This document shows positions 1 through 12,243 of a stretch of DNA of 64,000 nucleotides, piece after piece. Under the pieces are notes generated by a model. The model worked only from the letters and a program-made list of their open reading frames with translations. It made no database searches and was not told the DNA's origin. Numbering within the stretch: the first letter of the stretch is position 1; each line of letters starts with the position of its first letter. Source of the DNA: Erythrophleum ivorense (lineage: Eukaryota; Streptophyta; Magnoliopsida; Fabales; Fabaceae); assembly GCA_026724425.1 (NCBI GenBank), contig JAIUCV010000002.1, positions 5,957,001 to 6,021,000 on the forward strand, given 5' to 3'. Made by a program: the position numbers and the translations under genes.

Positions 1-739
1 ATTATCAAATATATATTTAATACTTATTGTATTATATACATAATAAATATAGTAATATTTTGATAAAAAACTACAACCTTATTTTGTGTTTCATATATAG
101 ATGAGGTATTTTTTAATTTGATTTCTCATAATATATAGATGAGACATTTGGTACTTGGTGGAGTTTTTATTATTTAATTATATCTCTTATATATAAGTAT
201 TTTAAAGTTAATCTCTCATAAATAAAATCATTAATTAAACAAACAATCAATTTACATATCATATAGTAACTATGCAATAACTTATCAACAGATATTTTAT
301 TTTTCATTATATTTATTAGTATGCAAGTAGAAATATTATTAATAACAATTTCATTTGAAAGAGACCAAGCCAAAAACAGTATCTATATGTGAAGATTAAA
401 TTAAAAAAATAATTTTATAAATATTTCTTTTATTTTTATTATAACAGTTAAGACAGCTGATTTGATACTAAACTTTAACATAATAATATAATATAATTTT
501 TAATATAATAATAAATAAAATTAATGAATTTTATTTTCAAAAATACATATGATGTAAAAACAATTCTTTTATTGATCAAAAGATAAATTTTAAAAGAACC
601 GAATATTATTTTATTTTTTATGTAATTTACTTCCCAACAAACAAACGAAAAAAAGCCCTTTTGTCGATTGCGCACAGCTTCCCGCTAACCCTACGTTTTG
701 GCGATCTCCGCTCCATCTGCAAAGAGAGTGAGGGGAAAC
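1..739. other. AT-rich intergenic DNA, left edge
   Basis: Very AT-rich sequence without a supportable gene. The two minus-strand reading frames here are low-complexity and match no family I recognise. The right end, roughly 640-739, is less AT-rich and should hold the promoter and 5' leader of the small gene starting at 740. I see no clear TATA box. Confidence 0.6.
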
Positions 740-2340
740 ATGGCGGGCCAAGATAATGTCAAGCATCTCGAAGACTGCTCCGTTTCCAAGTCAGTTTCTT
801 TTCTTTCTTTCTTTTTATATATATTTTTTCAAATTAAATATTTAATCATCTTTGCTTCATGTTTCCGGAATTCGTATCTTGATAAACTCATCTGAATCGA
901 TTATCTTTGTTAAGGTGACTGTTCATAGAATTAGTTGAAACCGACCTGCTCCTTATAATGCCTTTTACAAAGATAAAGAGAAATCAATATATGAACTAGC
1001 TGTAGCACCAGGGAGAGGGAAGAAAAGGGGCTGAATATGAAGATTAGGTTCCCATTTTGGGTCTTATAATGGGTAGATTATTAAATGAATATATTAAACT
1101 GGTCTACCCACAGGTTCTTACGGGTAGCTAGTTTTATTAATGGTATATGTGGGCAGATTATCCGTTCCCCTAGAGTCCCGAATCTATTGTTGTAAATGAG
1201 GGGTTGGAAACCCCATTCTTTTGTTCTTTTGATGACTGAAAAATATCATCTGTTACTTGCTCTGATGTGAATATCGTTTTGGTTTAAGGAATCTTAGGTA
1301 GACCAGATGCATCTATTACTACCTATCCATAACATCAGTTGCTTGATACTGCATAGTGTGTAGTTCCTCATATAAAATTTGAAGCATAACACTTTCCTCA
1401 GCTTTGATTATATAATAGTTTCATATCACTCAGACAAGGGTTTTTCATTTCATGAAATCCTTATATAAGTTGAAAATTCATTTTATAAAAGGCTAGTTAT
1501 CTGATAATTTTAGGGATAAATTACGATGCTTATAGTCACGAGTAATCCTCTATTGTGGAATGGCATCTACTAAGTACTACAACTAACCCCAACCTGTTAG
1601 ATGAATTATTTAGGCGCCCATGTAAGAATTGAAGAAAGATTCTTGACATGCTTCAATACCACTTTTGTCATCTTAGTTCCTATACCCCCATCTTCTTTGT
1701 ATGCTTTTTGTTTTAAGATTATTTAGTTTTTCCATAAATATTTACAAAATGTGGTGAACTGCTGATCAACCTCACTTCTAAAGAGTTGTCATTACTTGGT
1801 TCATATATTCATCTATTAACTCCTCTTACGAAAGACGTAATTGGAAAAAGAGATAGAAAGAGAACCTGTAACTACGATTTCTGCTCCTATGGCCATATTT
1901 AATCTGGATATCCACAGGAGCATAAGGACTTTAGAATCAGAAAATAAGATGTTTTAATCAGTTCAGATTGACGCAGTTGTTTAAGATTCTTCATTCTGCT
2001 GGGCTATTTTGATACTTCTATTCATTTCCTTAAGTTTTTGAGTTTGTGTTCCTCTACCTTTTTCTATATGTTGAGAGGTTCCCTTTGTTTGAAATGTTAC
2101 TGAAATTTGAAAGTTTGCAGTGCGTTAGGCACTTGGGTGTTCTCAGTAGCAGGAGCCTTGCTGGCAATTCCCGTGGGGATAAAACGCAAATCTCTGGCAC
2201 CCCTTGTATTCTTTGGAACCACAGGCACTATGTTGGATATTATTATGGGAATCAGTGCCTGCGAAAGGGAACATGCAGAGCGCCAAATGAAGCTACTTGA
2301 AGCCCAAAGTGCTGCAACTGAGACACAAACTGATTCATGA
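740..2340 (+). CDS. Small two-helix membrane protein, 89 aa, two exons
   Basis: Exons 740-789 and 2121-2340 join to a clean 90-codon frame. The donor is GTCAGT after codon 16 plus two bases, and the acceptor is TTTGCAG; the split codon becomes Asn17. The start is the first in-frame ATG and has a good context (AAACATGGC). The protein has a short polar N-terminus with Asp12-Cys13, two hydrophobic segments at about 19-37 and 42-62 separated by a basic turn (KRK), and a charged, probably helical C-terminus. This suggests a small hairpin membrane protein with a cytosolic or matrix-facing tail. I do not recognise the family with certainty; the Asp-Cys motif before a glycine-rich helix is faintly like the DMAC1/TMEM261-type domain, which is only a guess. 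The 1.3-kb intron holds nothing else I can name. Confidence 0.72.
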
Positions 2341-2779
2341 TGCCCCTGTATTTAGTATTGTGAACTTTTGTTGCTAAGTGGGTGTAACAAATGAAAAAAT
2401 ACACTTTTTCGTCGCCTATGCAAGTGAATAAGGAAGGATTTCTTTGTTAGTTGATTGATATCCCTTTCCATTTCATAGACGCTGGGTATTTTTTATCTTT
2501 TTCTGAGTGCAATGGATAAGGTCTCTTCAGAAAAAGAAGAGAGGGGAATTTCCAATGCAGCTTAAAGTCCGAAAATTCTGTATATTAATTGGCAAATTGC
2601 GCAGTGAACAACTAGAGCGGCGGCGTATTGCTTGTTTATAACGAGGCCGATCGTTAACTCAGTTATCTTTCCCTCGACATGCTCTTGGTGCAACGACCAA
2701 TGTGATAGAACGTGACATTCACTTCAGTTAGCAATTCCCACCCCACAGCCAGTTTTTCATCCCCTTTTTCTGGGAAAAA

Positions 2780-3039
2780 GATCCTCTCCCTTGCCTCTCC
2801 CATAAAATCTGGACTGTTAAGATTTTAATCTGAACGGTTCAATTTTTTTTTTTATTTTTTTAGGCTTAAATAATATTTTTTTTAAAATTTCACAGTTAAA
2901 AAAATAATTTTATTTTGTATTTTATTCTTTTTTAAAGATTTATTTTTTAAAAAATCTTAAAAAAAATAATTAGATCTGAACCGTCTAAATAAATTTGGAC
3001 GGTCCAGATCTAACATTGGAGAGAGCATGGGAGAGGATC
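2780..3039. mobile_element. MITE, family A (GATCCTCTCCC ends)
   Basis: A roughly 260-bp element with inverted ends: GATCCTCTCCC at the left and GGGAGAGGATC at the right. Both arms also carry a mirrored 'gaacggttc / ggacggtcc' type segment around an AT-rich centre. A related copy lies at 36635-36956. No coding capacity. The class is inferred from structure only. Confidence 0.6.
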
Positions 3040-3122
3040 CAAATCCCTTTCTCTGAATAAGAATCTCAGTAAAACCTCAAGCCACTGAAGCCATTGATTT
3101 CTAATTGTATCATCTTCATATG

Positions 3123-3128
3123 TTTATT
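3123..3128 (-). terminator. Candidate poly(A) signal of the OB-fold gene
   Basis: AATAAA on the minus strand about 230 bp past the stop codon of the OB-fold gene. In AT-rich DNA this hexamer is common by chance. Confidence 0.25.
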
Positions 3129-3355
3129 TTAGCCTAGTATTAGGAATACAAGTGAATAAAAGGTGTCTGCATGTCTGTTTGTGCACCTCAAACATTTACC
3201 TTTATAAAGTTACTTTCTCAAGCTAATGAAGCCATAGATGAAGATTTGGATGGAGAATGAAATTTTAACCGGTGTAAAAATTTTGCCTTGAGTAACCATT
3301 TTACTTAACTTTTAAGAAGAGGCAAAATTAAATACGCAAAAGTTGATAGACGATA

Positions 3356-6300
3356 TCACTTGGTTCCGTAGCAGGGCATTGATGCAGAAACCATTTCGAA
3401 TTTCCCATTTTCTGTTTCTAAACTGGAATCAACGGTGATCTCAAATTTCAGAGGACTGTTCTTTCCTTGTTGCAGCAACATTTTTAGAAAAATTAACCAG
3501 ATCTGATAAAAGTTGAAGTTTACAGCATGCCGTTGCTTTTCTTCCAATTGTAAGCTCTTATCTGCATTTGATGGACAGGATCCCAGAAGTCCTTTCCCAG
3601 AATCATTCAGGTTATTATCAAATCTGGAATTAGAATCTTTACCCTTGTCTTCATGCCTTCGATCAGGGTTTTGATTAAGCATTTGTTGTCTATAACTTGA
3701 ATAGACTTTTTCAGCCTTGATGTTCCCAAACAAGATTTCTGCGGCCCTGTTCTTGACAAGAATCGGCACGTAATCTGATTCATCCCACAAATATAGCTGC
3801 CAAAAAAAGTGAATCCATTAGATATGTCGATATTTATACGACTGTATAAGGAGAATAACGAAAAACACTATAATCAGATACATAACATCTGATTTCGAGA
3901 TTATGAAATATACACTAGGAGCAAATAAGCTAATTCAAGCATCAGAAATTTTAAGAACTTAAAATTAAAAGATGCATAGCAATTGATCGGTTTGGCTACA
4001 TAGATTATTTGTTTCATTTGTTGAAAATAAAACTCAGTACAGATATGTGAAACCCTCAATGACAACAAGCCATCTTTATAAAGATTAAGCTGACAATAAT
4101 TCAATGCAGCGCATAAAATAATCATAAATATTATCCTAATAATGAAAGGACTAGACTTAAATATAATTCCTTATACCTTTGTCATTAGGTTTCCCAACTA
4201 AAATATGACAAAGTAATAATTTTTAAATAACAATACAACAAGTATATGATTTAATTGGATAATCATACAATTATTTATAAAAATCATACCCTTGTTATGT
4301 TATTATTGAAGACTTATACACTTGTTGTATTTTAATTGAGTAACCTGCTGACAAGGATATAAATAATTGCATATAAATTTTTTTATTTTTTTTAAATGAA
4401 ATTCAGTTTAAGAAGGAAGGAGTGTATAAATTTTTACCATGAAAGGCCTGTATATCGAGCATACTGCATGAAGGCGACTTGAGCTTTTCGAACAAGTCAG
4501 TGGAATAGCATTTTGATCATATCTTTCAAAAAAAAAAAGGGAAAGAATTATCGGTAATCATGGTGGGAGCCACTGCAACAAAGCTAGAGATTTTATGTTC
4601 TAAATTCATACTCTGAACACATGGGTGAACCACATAGCTGACAGCCAGTGCATATGAGATCTTCCACTAAGTTATTATCCCCAGTTTTGTAAACTCTCCT
4701 GCTAAGGAAAATCTTCTCTTTCTCAGTAACATCAAGAACCGTTGTGCTCACTCGTAGAAAAATTTCACCAATAAATGCACAGACTATAGCCTTGCAAGAT
4801 GATTTTAGCTGAGATACTTCTGAAAGTGAAAAACAGTCTGTAGGCATTCTCTCTTCCAGCACTTTCCAGTTTTTTGGTAGATGCTCTGTTTGCTGAGCAT
4901 ATCCCAATTAGTATTATTCAGAACATAAAAATCAATGCAGTATGAGATGAAACAGCATATCAACCAAAGTGGCGGTGGTAAATGAATGAAGTAAAGGAGT
5001 CAACTTATAAGGGAAAATTATTCATCATACGGAAATTAAAACCTAAAATATTGAGTAAACAAGATTCCCTGATCAATAATCAGGATAATCAAAGTCATAA
5101 AAATTAAGTAACCAGGAAAAAGTATTACCAAAAAACTGGTTAGCTATATGACATTCACATACTGCAATGTGCAAATGATGTTCACTAACCCAAACCAAAA
5201 AAATAAAAAAAGATTTGCAAGCTTTTAACATCTAATTTGCGTCAGTACTATTGAGCACCAAGAACATTTGACATGTTAAACAACAAAAGATAAACATAAG
5301 GACACAACACACTCCTTAAAACTAGAAGTGAAGGGAGAAAAGAATTGTACCTAGAATTGAAACTGTGGAATTCCTATTTATTTTATTTATTCATTTATTT
5401 TCGTTTCTTGTAATTAACCTTACTCCTAAGGGTATTATTATAACTTTCCTTAGCTCTTGGTCTATAAATAGGATGCCCAATACTTCTAATGACACACGAG
5501 TATTCAGAACATAATAGGATACATTTCTCTGCCAATACCTTCATGGTATCAGAGCATTAGGCTCTCTTCCATCTTCTCTGACCTTTATTCACGCCCTGAG
5601 GCTCTTTTCTTCAAGCTCTATAGCATCTTCAAGTTTTGGTGGCTTTATTCCAAACGGTCACTTTCATTGTTTGGTCTCAAACCATTCACTGTCACACGCC
5701 AGATCCCAGTTCACTCATTTGCCCACATGCTGGCACATGAAGCCTCCCTTCCAGTCACCGTTTGCCGAGAAACCCCTACTATGTTGCCCAGCCTTGCTTG
5801 TCCTCTATTTGGGTCCTGCTCGGGTGTATTCTACTCACAACCTTCTCTTTAGTTTTGTTCAAGGCCTTTGGTGACCACCTTCTCTGCCAGTAGCTCTTCA
5901 GCCACCATCTCTACCTTGTTTAGTATCTTATGGCCACTGAAGCAAGCCAAACTTCTAGTGGGTCCTCTCCTCTGGACAAGACCTCTCTGGCCATAGTGGA
6001 ACAGACCATCCAACTCATCACAGGACACAAACTAAATAGCCACAACTACTTGCAGTGGGCCAAATCCTTGATAATGTTTGTCTCAGGCATCCTTACTGAA
6101 GCTGCTGGCCAACTACAAAAAAGGACCCAAAGTACAAGATATGGAGGGTGGAAAACAATATGGTTATTTCTTCATTGGTCAATACCATAGACAATGGTAT
6201 CGGGCAAGATTTTATGTTCCATGACACTGCCCACAAAATCTAGATAACTACAAAGGAGACATACTCTGATAAAGACAACACTTCTAAATTATTTGACATC

Positions 6301-9300
6301 AAAAATATTTTTCATGATCTCAAACAAGGAGTGTTGTTAGTGACCCAATATTTCACTACACTAATGCGTGTGGCAACAACTGGAGGTCTTTAAGAACCCA
6401 GATTGGACCCATCCTGAAGATGCAAAGAAATACAAGGACATTGCAAAGAAAGGAACAACAACAACAAGGCATTTTCCCTCGATCAGGTCAGAGGAAGAAT
6501 CCTTGGTTCAAAGCCATTACCTTCACTCAAAGTTGCTTTCTCCGAGATGCAAAGGGAGGATAGCAAGAAGAAACTTATGATAGGAACCAATACAGTTATT
6601 ACAACTCCATCTGATGGTTCTGCCCTCATGTCCAAAGAGAGAACCAGAATCATGATAGTAAACTAAAGAAAGGGAGGCTTTGACGTGATCATTACAAACT
6701 CAAAGGCCATACTTGTTAAGCATGCTAGAAGATACACAGAAAACTAGCAAATTGGAAGTCCAATAAACGGAAAGAATACGAAGGGTATGCTGCCACTTTA
6801 GAAGAAAGTGAAAAACCAGCAAATGAACCTACTTTTTTTAGCTCAGAACAAGTAGAGTGGCTTCAAAAATTGATCAGTCAAGGTTCATCCACTTTTAATG
6901 TTGCCACTGCTACTGTAGCAAAGAAGGTACCTTTTCAAATGCTCCTCATGCTCGAGCAAAAGACAATACTTGCTGAATTGTTGGTTCAAGTGTTTCAAAT
7001 CATATGACTGGAGATGCCTCATTGTTCCTTGAATACAATCCATGCTATGATAATTATAAAATGAGGATTACCGATGGATCTCTATCCACAGTGACTAGTA
7101 TTGGGAGACTAAAAATTTTTGACACTTTCACAGTGGAATCTATTCTTTTGGTTCAAAATTTATACTGCAATTTGCTTTTTATTAGCAAGCTTACTCATGA
7201 CTTGAAATGTGTTGCTAAGTTTTCTTCCTCTGAATGTCTTTTTCAGGATTTGCGTTCGAGGAAGACGATCGGCAATGCTAAAAAGAATGGAGGTCTTTAC
7301 CATATCAAGGTTAATAATAAAATGATCCATACCTATCATGTGATCACACCTACAAACAAAACTGCACTAGTATATTATGGCACCAACATTTGGAGCATCC
7401 AAATTTTATGTACTTGGCCAAGATGTTTCCTACACTATTATCAATAAAAGTCCAAAAAGTTTTCAATGTGAGCTTTGTCAATTATCCAAACACAGTTGTA
7501 ACACTTACTCAATCATGTTTACAAACCATCACATCCCTTTTCTATGATTCATAGTGATATCTGAGGCCATCCCATGTTCAAATATAACTAATGTTCATTG
7601 GTTCCTTTCCTTCATTAATGATCACACTCGTATCATATAGGTCTTTTTCATGAAAGATAAGTTCGAAATTGCCTCCACTGTCCAAAACTTTCATTCCATG
7701 ATTTAAAATCAATTTCAAACAAAAAATTCAAATCTTTAGAATTGATAATGCTAGAAACTATTTTAACTCAGTACTTGGTATTATTCACCAAAGCTCATGT
7801 GCTTATACTCTTCAATATAATGTTATAGTTGAGAGGAAAAAACATACACCTTCTTGAAGTTGCTCGATCCATCATGTTTACAAATAATGTCCCTGAACAA
7901 TACTGAGGTGAAACTATTTTAACTGTGACCTGTCTTATCAACCAAATGCCTTCAAGGACTCTAAAATTTGACTCTCCTTGCCAAGTTCTTCTTAAAGCCT
8001 TTCCCCAAACCCATATCCTTACTAACCTTCCTCTCAAAATATTTGGATGTGTTGCATATATTCAAATCCCTGGACAACAAAGAAGCAAACTTGACCTAAA
8101 ATCTATAAAATGTATTTTTCTTAGATATTCCAAACGTCAAAAGGGTTACAAGTGTTATTATCCCCTCACATGAAAATTCTGTACCTCCATGGATATCACC
8201 TTTCTTGAACAAATGCCATATTACTCCTAAACTCATATTCAGAGGAAGGTTATCTCTCTTACACTTGAGCCTATGCCAAGCTACTTACCTGAACTTGAAA
8301 TTTCTAAAACTCTGAACCAAGGGCTAGTAAGGAGCTCAAGGCACAATAAGCAAGTTGGCTAGCAGTGTACTATCCAAGAGTATTGTCAATTTGACCTAAG
8401 TCCAACTCCTATAGAAAGCGCATAAAACAATCAAGGTAAGGATATATTAAGTCTCTACTAATCTTCATCTACCAACTGCATGGAGAAAGAGAACTAGATC
8501 ATGTATCAAGCATCCCATCTCTCACTTTGTATCCGATGAAAGGTTGTCTCCTAGTTATAAGGCATTTACAGCTAACCTGGATAGCATTGAACATCCAATC
8601 AATATAGAAGAAGCCGTCAAGCACTTTGAGTGGAGAGAGGCTGTGAATGAAGAGCTTTAGGCTCTTAAAAAGGATTGCGTATGGCTGCTCACTCAAAGAC
8701 CTCAAGAGAAATAACTAGTGGGCTGCAAATAGGTGTTCAATGTGAAGTACAAGGCCAATGGCAATGTTGCAAGGTACAAGGCAAAATTAGTTGCAAAAGA
8801 TTTCACCCAAACATATAGAATAAATTACTATGAGACCTTTACTCCTATAGCAAAACTAAACACCATCCGGTTTCTCTTGTCTAATAGGGTCTAGGATGAG
8901 AAAGTTTACATAAAGATAGCCCCAAGTTTGAAAAATTCCAACAATGCCAACCTGGTATGCAAATTAAAAAATTTCTATATAGGCTTAAGCTATCCTTGAG
9001 AGCATGGTTTGAAAGGTTTAACAAGGTAATCAAGCAACTTAGGTTCAAATAGAGGCAAACAGATCATACTCTTTTCATCAAAGTATTAGGGTTCTCATTA
9101 TTTATGTAGACGATATTATTGTAATTGGGAACAATGAAGAAGTCATCCACATCAAGAAAGGACTATGAGATTAAAGATTTAGAAGCTTTGAAGTATTTTT
9201 TGGGTATAGAAGTGGCTTAAACCAGCAAAAGGATTTTGATATCCCAAAGGAAATACACTCTCAACTTGCTAAGGGAAGCTAGTATGCTTGGACATAAACT

Positions 9301-12243
9301 AGCCGGTACTCCTATAGATCCATTTAAGAAAATTGGAACAAGAGAAAATTCTACCCTGGTGGGAAAATTGACATATCTTCCCCATATTAGACTAGATATC
9401 AGCTTCACAGTGAGTGTGACAAGCCAATTCATGAATAGTCCTTCTAAAGAATACCTAGAAGCAATAAACTGAATCCTCTAATACTTAAAAACAACACCGA
9501 AAAAGGGATTGTTTTCCAAGAAAGGATCCAAAGAAGCACAGAAATATTTTCTAATGCCAACTAAGCTGAATCTCCCACTGACAAACGGTCAACCTTAGGG
9601 TGTTGTACCTATATTTAGGGTAACCTTGTTACTTGGAGGAACAAGAAACAATCAGCTAAAGCCTGAAGTAATGCTAAAATTGAATGTAAGGCTATGGCTC
9701 ATGGAATTTATGAAGGTACATAGTTAAAAAGACTTGTCGAAGAATTTCAATTTCCTACTTCAACCTCCATGAAATTATTATGCAACAACCAAGCAGCAAT
9801 AAGTATTGCAAAGAACCCAGTCTATTATGACAGAACCAAAAATGTTAAATTTGATTGGTATTTTATCGAAGAATAAATAAAACAGGGAATCATTGAGGTG
9901 ATTTCTACACCTACATATCATCAAACAGTGGATGTTTTGACCAAAGCAATTCCAAGAACCCAATTTGATACTTTTATCCAAGTTGGGCATGATTCACATA
10001 TACTTTTTAGCTCGAAGGGGAGTGTAGAATTCTTATTCTATTTATTTATTTATTTATTTTATGGATTTCTTGTAATTAATCTTACTCCTTGGGATACTAT
10101 TGTAAATTTCTTTAGCTCGGGGTCTAGAAATAGGATGCCTGGTATTTGTAAATAACATACAAGTATTCAGAACATAATAGAATACATTTCTCTGCCAATA
10201 CTTTCAGAAGCTTATATTTATTTTTTCTTCGAAGTTTCATCACTCTTCTAGAATTCAATAAACAATACATCTATGCCATTATCATGACTAATTGCATACT
10301 GTAGGCGTCCTAATTTCTTCTTCATGAGGGCACATAATGTATGATAAATGCAATTGATGGAAGCGTTATGTCTAGAAGTATACCTATATTATATGTACTT
10401 AAAGCCTCATCTATTCACAACTTTTTAAGAATCCCAGATAGAATAAGACAGATAAGCTAAGTGCACTTGACTGTACAATAGGCCTGAATAGAAAAGAATA
10501 GGAGTCTGAGCTATAGACATAATGAAAAACAAGGTGATATGAAACGAGGGGATTGAAGAGAAGAGATGCATCATATTTTGACTTGATGGCGGCAAAGCCA
10601 TGAGTTGAATGAAAGGAAATGCTATTTGGAAATTTTATCGATTGAGAAAAAAATCAACTAAGCATGTAATGTGAATTAACATACGTATAACAACACCCCC
10701 CTCCCCAAAGATATAATAAAAAAAGAAAAGAGAAAAAAAAAAGCATATATGCCATCAAAGATGAACCTTCGGGAAATTTAATAAATGGTAACAAGTCATG
10801 GGAAATGACAATACTTGATAGGATTGATGGGAGTTTATGTTACATATGTTAGATCTAGACTGCTGCGCCCACTTTATGACCTTCCTAAGTTTGTCCTTCG
10901 TGGTTATCCCAACACGACAGCCTGCTACCAACTCTTCTATACCTGCATTGGAAAACATTATGTTGGGCTCCATTTGTTTTACATTAATAAAATTCTAAAT
11001 GAATAAAAATGTTCTGCAAACTCAAAACTACTATAATGCTTTTCAACAAGGCAAATCAGGAAAACAGAAGTTATAAAACTTGAATGTATTAAGCATAAAA
11101 TTAAATCTTATACTAGCACTTGGTATAATAGCAGCAAAATCTAATGACTATTGCATAAGTGGATAAAACGCAACAATACATTGAGTAATCACTTTTGAAC
11201 CACCAGTCAACTATATAGATTATCCCAAGCTGACAGGGAGGGGACAAGAAAACAGGAACATACCCTTTGATATAAGTGAGTCATAAGGGTGGATCAGACA
11301 AAGTAGTGACGACCACTGAACAGTTCTGGCCTCAACAATATCTCCAAATTTGACGATCTTGACATCTACCATATGCAAAACAACATTAAGAATAATAACC
11401 AAAATTGATTATCTATACTTCCTTTTTCTTCTGCTTTTCTCGTCCCTTTTCCTTCACATGTGTGAAAAATCTTACATTAGAAAGTTGGGACTGATATATA
11501 CGCGTATGTGTGACTAACACAGTTAAAGTTAAAGACCAAATATGACTTAAAAAGAAGAAAGTATTAAAACATAATAGAATAAGCAGAGGGAGTCCCATGA
11601 ACGACACAAGTTTCCTACTACAATCTGAACATATCACTGAAAAGTAATATTTATCTGCATGTATATTGTCAGAGAGAGTTTCTTTGACAACCTTAACAGA
11701 TGGAAACGAAGACTTTATTTACAGCAAGTAATAATTCTTTAGCATCGCAAAGTGATTGAACATGATAATGAGGTTATTTTCTTGCAATGAGCATCTATAG
11801 CTATAATTAATGGCATCCTTTGGTTTCAAGTAAGAATGTAAGATCAGATCACTAATACAAATGATGTCTCTGAATTCAAAACATAAATGGTCAAATGGAG
11901 AGTAGTTCTTACTTTGTAATAGTATGACATCTCCCACTGATATCATGGATCCCATATTCCTCTGCCAAACAGACACTCCAAAATACGGCCTTGTATCATC
12001 CCCGACTTGAATGTCTGTCCTGATTAGGTATCCACCTTTCGACGACTTATACTGCTAATAAGAATTAAGCATAAACAAAATCTCAATCGTGCCCATACAA
12101 AGGACAAATGCTATAGACCAATCGGAAACCTGAAGCGGAGTGGAGCGACGAACGAAGAGGAGAAGCTGAACAAAATCGCCGATGTGAGAAGAAGCCCTCG
12201 CGAGATCTATAAGAGGACCGTACCATCCCAACGCTGAAGCCAT
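3356..12243 (-). CDS. OB-fold nucleic-acid-binding protein, RPA1/MEIOB-like, 426 aa, seven exons
   Basis: Exons (minus strand): 12243-12130, 12051-11913, 11365-11264, 10942-10815, 4883-4612, 4522-4438, 3796-3356. All junctions are GT-AG, the phases agree, and the total is 427 codons. Residues 1 to about 120 form an OB-type domain (start MASALGWYG, then a strand-rich part with DIQVGDDTRP and GDVILLQ). A middle domain follows. Residues 239-262 hold a cysteine cluster (C239, C242, C245, C250, C262) like the zinc ribbon in the C-terminal OB domain of RPA70-class proteins. The remainder ends in MPCYGTK. The order (N-terminal OB, linker, zinc-ribbon OB) resembles RPA1 and the meiotic protein MEIOB, so a nuclear single-strand DNA-binding role in repair or meiosis is plausible but inferred. 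Intron 4 is 5.9 kb because it carries a copia retrotransposon in the opposite orientation; the coding exons look undamaged. An in-frame upstream ATG would add 45 residues with no family resemblance, so I chose the ATG at 12243. Confidence 0.8.
4176..4357. mobile_element. MITE-like inverted repeat, family C
   Basis: An AT-rich piece in the last intron of the OB-fold gene. The left end (TTTGTCATTAGGTTTCCCAA) and the reverse complement of the right end (CTTGTCAGCAGGTTACTCAA) match, and both run on into AATTAAAATA-like sequence. A second copy is at 35140-35291. Confidence 0.5.
5364..5543 (+). repeat. 5' LTR of the copia element
   Basis: Begins TGTGGAATTC, ends CCTTCA. Contains a TATAAATA box at 5463-5470. 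Pairs with the 3' LTR at 10023-10206. Confidence 0.88.
5463..5470 (+). promoter_or_regulatory. TATA box in 5' LTR
   Basis: TATAAATA, 80 bp before the end of the LTR. The same site in the 3' LTR reads TAGAAATA and is lost. Confidence 0.5.
5544..5555 (+). other. Primer-binding site, tRNA-iMet
   Basis: TGGTATCAGAGC directly after the terminal CA of the 5' LTR, the usual initiator-tRNA primer site of plant copia elements. Confidence 0.85.
5930..6600 (+). pseudogene. copia Gag remnant
   Basis: The ATG at 5930 opens a frame with a serine-rich start followed by ITGHKLNSHNYLQWAKS, the conserved N-terminal motif of plant copia Gag (UBN2 type). The frame is lost by about 6190 and resumes in another frame near 6370 (WTHPEDAKKYKDIAKK). 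No intact zinc knuckle was found. Confidence 0.75.
6960..10012 (+). pseudogene. copia Pol remnant: protease, integrase, RT, RNase H
   Basis: Fragments in several frames. Near 6975-7020 there is a decayed protease active site followed by SNHMTGD; the catalytic Asp-Ser-Gly is not intact. Pre-integrase and integrase-like pieces run to about 8170. Reverse transcriptase pieces start near 8620 (EWREAVNEE) and continue past KYKANGNVARYKAKLVAKDF at about 8750. RT end and RNase H pieces run 9230-9990, ending with TVDVLTKAIPRTQFD. Many stops and frameshifts show it is dead. Confidence 0.85.
10014..10022 (+). other. Polypurine tract
   Basis: GAAGGGGAG immediately before the 3' LTR, the expected plus-strand priming site. 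Confidence 0.75.
10023..10206 (+). repeat. 3' LTR of the copia element
   Basis: Begins TGTAGAATTC, ends CTTTCA. Same order of motifs as the 5' LTR with about 25 differences and small indels by eye. Confidence 0.88.

Larger units (their letters stand above)
5364..10206 (+). mobile_element. Ty1-copia LTR retrotransposon, complete in outline but inactive
   Basis: A 4.8-kb element with LTRs of about 180 bp, both starting TGTRGAATTC and ending TTCA. A tRNA-iMet primer-binding site follows the 5' LTR and a purine tract precedes the 3' LTR. The flanking 5-mers are GAAAC (5359-5363) and GAAGC (10207-10211), which I read as a target duplication with one later change. Gag, then protease/pre-integrase, integrase, reverse transcriptase and RNase H remnants occur in that order; integrase before RT marks the copia superfamily. 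All frames are broken by stops and shifts. The LTRs differ at roughly 15% of positions by eye, so the insertion is old. It sits inside intron 4 of the OB-fold gene, antisense to it. Confidence 0.9.
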
